A DNA stretch of 64,000 nt from assembly GCA_040954595.2 (NCBI GenBank), contig CM082592.2, positions 2,914,001 to 2,978,000 on the forward strand, given 5' to 3'. Position 1 is the first letter of the stretch. The number at the start of each line of letters is the position of its first letter. Both the position numbers and the translations under genes were made by a program. The stretch is from Balanoglossus misakiensis. Lineage: Eukaryota > Hemichordata. Positions 61,101 to 64,000 of this stretch are shown piece by piece. A model generated the notes under the pieces. That model did no database searches. It was not told the origin of the DNA and saw nothing but the letters and a program-made list of their open reading frames with translations.

Positions 61101-63043
61101 AAATACTGATGAAATTTGATTCTTCATGTCTAAGTAATATCACTTTCACAGACCAACTGCAACTTGCAAGCTGAAAAACACACTCGATTGGCTGGTTTAT
61201 ACCTGTAATAACAGTGACAGACCCTTATTTATGCAAGAACATGCCCACCCAAACATCTGAATATTCATGATGCATAGCAAATCACCAGGCACTGTGAGGT
61301 ACACACATTGTATATACACTATGAGCGGACCCGTGGGTAATAATACTAGCAAGAGTTCGCCACAAGAGGGCGCACAGGAGATCAGGCGGTAGCAAGAGTT
61401 CAGAAATATAGCTGCAAGCAGCGATGACGGGCCCAAGCTTAAGCCGAAGGTCAAAGGTCATAAGTGGTCACCCAAAATTTGGGCAAGAAATTTTGACCCC
61501 ATACTGGTCCGTGTCCCACAAGAACAAAATCTCTAGCCCTATTGGTTCGCCTACAATTATGTATGTGCATAATTAATGAGGTAAAGTGTAAGGCTCCATC
61601 AGGAGTTCCATCCCTCCAAATGCCACGGCTGTAGCTGCTGTGCATGCCGAGATATGGTAAAGTAGGTCAAAGGTCACCTGAGGTCACCCAAAATTTGGGC
61701 AAGAAATTTTGACCCCATACTGGTTCATGTTCAGCAAAAATCAAACCTCTAGTCCTATTGGTTGGCCTGGAATTAGGTATGCACATAATTAATGAGATAA
61801 GCAGGTGTCACAGGTGACCCTCAATTTTGGCTTTTAAATTTTAGTCCCAACCCTCCAAACGCCAAGTCTGTACCTGCTCAGGATGCCGAGATATAGGAAA
61901 GTAGGTCAAAGGTCACCTGAGGTCACCCAAAATTTGGGCAATTTTTTTTTACCCTATACTGGTCCATGTCCCACAAGCACAAAACCTCTAGCCCTATTAG
62001 TTAGCCCAGAATTAGGTATGCACATAATTAATGAGTTAAGCAGGTGTTACAGGTGAGCCCAAAATTTTGCCTTTTATTTTGGTCCCATTTTGCTCACGGG
62101 CCAATAGAGAGTCACAGTACAGGACCATTGCACAGATGTGGACATAGCATCATAGCTTAACTATAGAAAGTATAGGCCTATGGCTGGGTCCAAAAAATAT
62201 GAAATATAATATTTAAAAATCTTCTTCTCAAAATTGACTTGGCCCAGAGCCTTGAAATTTAGCATGTAGGACACTGACCATATGGTCCGCAAAATGATTG
62301 CACAGAATTTTGATATCGTCATTCATATGCAAATTAGGCCCATTTGAAAACTTTGCCCATATATGGTCATCAGGTCATGTGACTAATTACACATTCACGA
62401 GGGTACTGCACGAGCTCTCATAGACCTGCACCATTGTGCCAAGTTTGAGATTTGTAGGTTCAGCCGTTTTCAAGATCTACCTGAGCAAAAAAACTACACA
62501 AGAAAAAAAAAAAAAAAAAAAAGATGAAAAACCCCAGTAATACCAATAGGGCACAAGCCTGCTTGGCTTGTGCCCTAAAAAGAGGAACCAAACTGATAAG
62601 AGAAAGGCAGGTACTCAACAAAACATATTCAGTTTCAATCATAGTATTTCTCTACTTTCCCTGAATAAATCGCTGTGATTACAGCAGAGAGTGGTTGACT
62701 TTTTGTACCCATAGTGCAATTCAATAATCTGTGAGATGACTCATTAAAGGTATACGGCCACCTATGCAAATTATGTTGTTACCATGGGAAATTAAGATTA
62801 GCCAATCATAGATTTTCACTGGGTGGCACCATATGTTCTTTAGAACACTCAGATATGCCGTTTTTGCCGTTTATGGACATATTGAAATTGGAGGTTCCTG
62901 GGTACCTTTAACGTGAAGTTAAAACTACCGTAATACTCACATGGAAGAATATCTTTGTATCTATTTTTCTTCATATTTACGTCAAGCTCTCCATGTTTGC
63001 TTGGTTTTTCCTTTCTATATTTGACTGAACGGTGTTTCAAACT
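49157..63043 (-). CDS. PTP-PEST-type protein tyrosine phosphatase (N-terminus missing)
   Basis: Member of the PTPN12/PTPN18/PTPN22 family, cytosolic phosphatases that control adhesion and immune signalling by removing phosphate from tyrosines. Exons: 63043-62941, 60971-60895, 60062-59925, 59496-59428, 58877-58815, 58207-58065, 57844-57778, 57339-57262, 56958-56845, 56476-56437, 56126-55179, 54509-54423, 54058-54020, 53760-53706, 52949-52847, 52280-52073, 51420-51352 and 49220-49157. All splice in one frame, about 821 codons. The catalytic core (first nine exons, about 284 residues) has KKNRYKDILP (phosphotyrosine loop), SDYINANFIK, AAQGPLPYTVGDFWRMLW, KCEQYW, WPDHGIP, HCSAGCGRTG and QTKEQYQFVHYA. 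The tail is disordered and rich in Pro, Lys and Ser. It carries several YxxV/I motifs and a PPDLPDRTPASY motif like the PSTPIP-binding C-terminal homology segment. The first exon(s) upstream of SLKHRSVKYRKEK were not found. The vertebrate paralogue it matches best cannot be told here. Confidence 0.92.
49366..49575. mobile_element. MITE, TACTGTAAAACGGG family (copy 7)
   Basis: Starts TACTGTTAAGTCGGAAATTT and ends TTTCCTGTTTTAAAGT. The element lies about 145 bp upstream of the exon at 49220-49157 on the minus strand. A long open frame that runs through it (49153-49737) comes mainly from the repeat. Confidence 0.8.
50385..50469. repeat. Small palindromic repeat, CCTTTCACC family (copy 2)
   Basis: TCCTTCACCCCCAGTTCCCT to CCATGGTGGTGAAACGGGTT. 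It is the same family as 10994-11090 and is adjacent to the possible cassette exon at 50332-50367. Confidence 0.7.
52073..52280 (-). CDS. PTP tail exon with SAKPxxPPA repeats
   Basis: The acceptor GATTTAG is directly followed by ATGCCAGGAAAG, in frame with the preceding exon. After a basic patch (PGKKKSEDSS), SAKP recurs five times, and the middle copies form a tandem of SAKP(V/D/A)(P/L)PPA. The repeats are proline-rich, so they may form an extended SH3-binding segment. The number of repeat units could vary between individuals. The exon could also serve as an internal start, but the phase agrees with normal splicing. Confidence 0.75.
52509..52534. repeat. (GTAC)n microsatellite
   Basis: A self-complementary tetranucleotide run in a PTP intron, followed by ATGTATGTACATC and two ACCGGTACAT units. 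It is prone to cruciform formation and length variation. Confidence 0.9.
54423..54509 (-). CDS. PTP exon with the CTH-like PSTPIP-binding motif
   Basis: Encodes VLPRSLSEDCNVM, then PPDLPDRTPASYQFV. The core PPxLPxRTPxS(Y/F) matches the C-terminal homology motif that PTPN12/18/22 use to bind PSTPIP/CD2BP1 F-BAR adaptors. This supports assignment to the PEST subfamily and shows the exon belongs to the same gene as the catalytic exons. Confidence 0.8.
   Translation of the reverse strand: MYCQEACQKIVMLCHQIYPTEHRLHINS
55179..56126 (-). CDS. Long tail exon of the PTP with repeated tyrosine motifs
   Basis: A 948-base exon coding about 316 residues that look disordered (Lys, Glu, Pro, Ser, Gln rich). 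It opens TPSPVDRKRQ and has a proline motif KPVPAPRSPS. Tyrosine motifs of the form YxxV/I occur six times: YLNV, YERV, YEAV, YAVV, YEDI and YAVV, most preceded by acidic or polar residues. The second YAVV and YEDI flank a basic RRQPRR segment. Such motifs are typical SH2 ligands. The vertebrate PTP-PEST tails I remember do not carry this series. The plus-strand open frames across it are shadows. Confidence 0.85.
57070..57170. repeat. (CAGA)n/(CATA)n microsatellite
   Basis: Runs of ACAG, ACAT and ACGG tetranucleotides, then (CA)n, in the PTP intron between exons 57339-57262 and 56958-56845. They are followed by ACTGACTGATCCCATAAGC, shared with the repeat in CFAP276 intron 2. Confidence 0.85.
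58065..58207 (-). CDS. PTP exon with the WPD loop and catalytic cysteine
   Basis: This exon encodes ETRQIHQLHYTAWPDHGIP and ends in IVLHC plus AG. The WPD aspartate is the general acid. The nucleophilic Cys codon is at 58069-58067. The phase-2 junction then joins exon 57844-57778, which gives SAGCGRTGAVIVIDY with the P-loop arginine. The serine of HCS is split across the intron. Every catalytic residue is intact, so an active phosphatase is expected. Confidence 0.92.
58468..58678. mobile_element. MITE, TACTGTAAAACGGG family (copy 8)
   Basis: Starts TACTGTAAAACGGGTTATTT and ends AATAACCCGTTTTACAGTA. The two ends are perfect inverse copies for at least 19 bases. It is one of the best preserved copies and lies in a PTP intron. 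Confidence 0.9.
60478..60813. mobile_element. Palindromic TIR element, AAAGGGACAAA ends (copy 2)
   Basis: TAAAGGGACAAATCTCTCGCT at the left mirrors AGAGAGAGACTTTGTCCCTTT at the right. The central ACACACAACTTCCATCCC and GGGATAGAAGTTG parts match copy 1 at 14346-14693. It lies in a PTP intron. Confidence 0.8.
61408..62580. repeat. Intronic tandem array (~220-237 bp units) with poly(A) tail
   Basis: At least three direct units start near 61448, 61666 and 61903. They share GGTCAAAGGTCA, GGTCACCCAAAATTTGGGCA, ATACTGGT(C/T)C, CATAATTAATGAG and related blocks. The array opens with AGCTGCAAGCAGCGATGACG and is followed by unrelated text to a poly(A) run at about 62503-62522. It ends in a hairpin AGGGCACAAGCCTGCTTGGC whose other arm is TTGTGCCCT. 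The poly(A) suggests a retroposed origin, while the internal repeats suggest later tandem growth. No coding frame is seen. Confidence 0.7.
62744..62911. mobile_element. TIR element, TTAAAGGTATACNGTCACC family (copy 2)
   Basis: TTAAAGGTATACGGCCACC at the left and GGTTCCTGGGTACCTTTAA at the right. The middle shares AGCCAATCA, AGATTTTCACTGGGTGGCAC with the copies at 34077 and 63898. It lies about 30 bp downstream of the first PTP exon found here. Confidence 0.75.
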
Positions 63044-63527
63044 CTGTGTAATAAAGAATATGTATTGGGTTTTTTTCTATCACACATTTAAAAGATTATT
63101 ACACAACAGAAACATGTCACAAATGAAATATTTAAATATGAATATTGTTGATAATCCAATAGTATCTTATATTTCGAGACTGAGCTTACAGAAACAACAA
63201 ATAAGAACTTGTGACAATTATGAGAAAAGCGGGTGGAAAAAATACATTTAACAATACAATATAAACTGAACAAAAATTCAATTAATGCAATATAAACAAT
63301 AAAAATATAGTAGACATTAATTAAGTAAAATGCAGAAGACATGACCTTTTTTACCATATTCCTCTCTTTCCAGACATAATCAGTTGAGTGTTCCGTCTGG
63401 CATAGAAACATGCCAGTGATTAATAGTGAAGTTAATGACCAGCCTCGGTGCACTTCCATACAAAAGAATTTGTTACCCAGACCTACACCAACAATTTTTA
63501 CATCCGAGTCCATACACGTCTTGGTTT

Positions 63528-63618
63528 AACATTTTCACCCCCAGTTCCCTCTTTAGAGGTCCAACTTTACCCCCAAAAAACAATAAGTTTGGACTAAACC
63601 ATGGTGGCGAAAGGGTTA
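63528..63618. repeat. Small palindromic repeat, CCTTTCACC family (copy 3)
   Basis: AACATTTTCACCCCCAGTTC to CCATGGTGGCGAAAGGGTT. It matches copies at 10994-11090 and 50385-50469. Confidence 0.75.
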
Positions 63619-63897
63619 AGAACTCCAAAATGTGAGCAATACCGTGCAGGACAATAGTTTTGAAACAAATTGCATAATCAATGATATAGGGTATCAAAGA
63701 GACATAATTTGAGTACAGCAGCACACAAGTCAAACAAGGAAGTTACATTTCCATATCCCTGAGTGGTCATTTACATGTAATATGGAAGTGGAAGCAAATT
63801 GCCCACAGCATAGCACATACATATATGCAGTTTCAGCAGATTTCATTTTGTTTACTTTATACACACAAATCATACATTTTCCTTCTTTTTTTTTAAA

Positions 63898-64000
63898 TTA
63901 AAGCTATACGGTCACCTATGGAAAATTAGCTATAGTTACCATGGCAAACTGAGATCTAGCCAATCACAGATTTTCAGTGGGTGGCACACGCGAAAAAAAG
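63898..64000. mobile_element. TIR element, TTAAAG...TATACGGTCACC family (copy 3, cut by window end)
   Basis: TTAAAGCTATACGGTCACCT, CTAGCCAATCACAGATTTTC and GTGGGTGGCACACGCG match the 34077 copy, read from its right end inward. The rest is beyond the window. Confidence 0.75.

Noticed and set aside
63088-63513. Possible upstream PTP exon ending STDYVWKERNM before GTAAAA
   Set aside because: The donor is weak, and the text does not match the expected N-terminal helix of PTP-PEST proteins. The true first exon is probably beyond 64000.
1-64000. CRISPR arrays, rRNA, tRNA, viral or prophage genes
   Set aside because: The regular repeats here are eukaryotic tandem or palindromic elements. I recognised no structural RNA, integrase, reverse transcriptase or viral gene by eye, though a covariance-model scan could find a small RNA that I missed.

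Overview
This is a window of an AT-rich animal nuclear genome. It is a eukaryote: the genes are split into many short exons with GT/AG introns, MITE-like repeats are dense, and there are no operons. The gene content and the gene neighbourhood suggest an invertebrate deuterostome (echinoderm, hemichordate or cephalochordate grade). That placement is inference from family resemblance and remembered human gene order, not from a species-specific marker.

Four protein-coding genes can be supported. (1) Minus strand, 28589 to 10321: an ELAPOR1/ELAPOR2 (KIAA1324/KIAA1324L, EIG121) orthologue. I reconstructed 22 coding exons, all in phase, giving about 1004 residues, with two alternative terminal exons. 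(2) Plus strand, 29151 to 31464: a four-exon CFAP276 (C1orf194) orthologue of 173 residues, a ciliary microtubule inner protein. It lies head to head with ELAPOR across a 561-bp shared intergenic region that holds a perfect-consensus RFX X-box. (3) Plus strand, 38688 to 39767: an intronless class A (rhodopsin-like) GPCR with several degenerate microswitch residues. (4) Minus strand, 63043 to at least 49157: a PTP-PEST-type (PTPN12/PTPN18/PTPN22) protein tyrosine phosphatase. Eighteen exons in one continuous frame encode a complete catalytic core, then a long disordered tail rich in tyrosine motifs with a PSTPIP-binding-type CTH motif. Its N-terminal start lies outside the window or was not recognised, and its last exon is uncertain.

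Layout: 1-10.3 kb is intergenic and holds a striking foldback (TU/FB-like) transposon at 2640-4715 and a C-rich element with terminal inverted repeats at 5195-6006. 10.3-28.6 kb is ELAPOR, its introns packed with palindromic elements. 28.6-31.5 kb is the shared promoter and CFAP276. 31.5-38.7 kb is a gene-poor spacer. 38.7-39.8 kb is the GPCR. 39.8-49 kb is a gene-poor spacer with several TIR elements. 49-63 kb is the PTP gene. A roughly 200-bp palindromic family ending in TACTGTAAAACGGG occurs at least eight times, and a set of families sharing TTAAAG-type ends occurs throughout.

The genes do not form one pathway. The adjacent ELAPOR-CFAP276 pair matches what I recall of human 1p13.3. ELAPOR-type and PTP-PEST-type genes are also linked in human on 1p13 (ELAPOR1, PTPN22) and on 7q (ELAPOR2, PTPN12). 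The window therefore probably preserves an ancestral chordate/deuterostome neighbourhood from before the vertebrate genome duplications.
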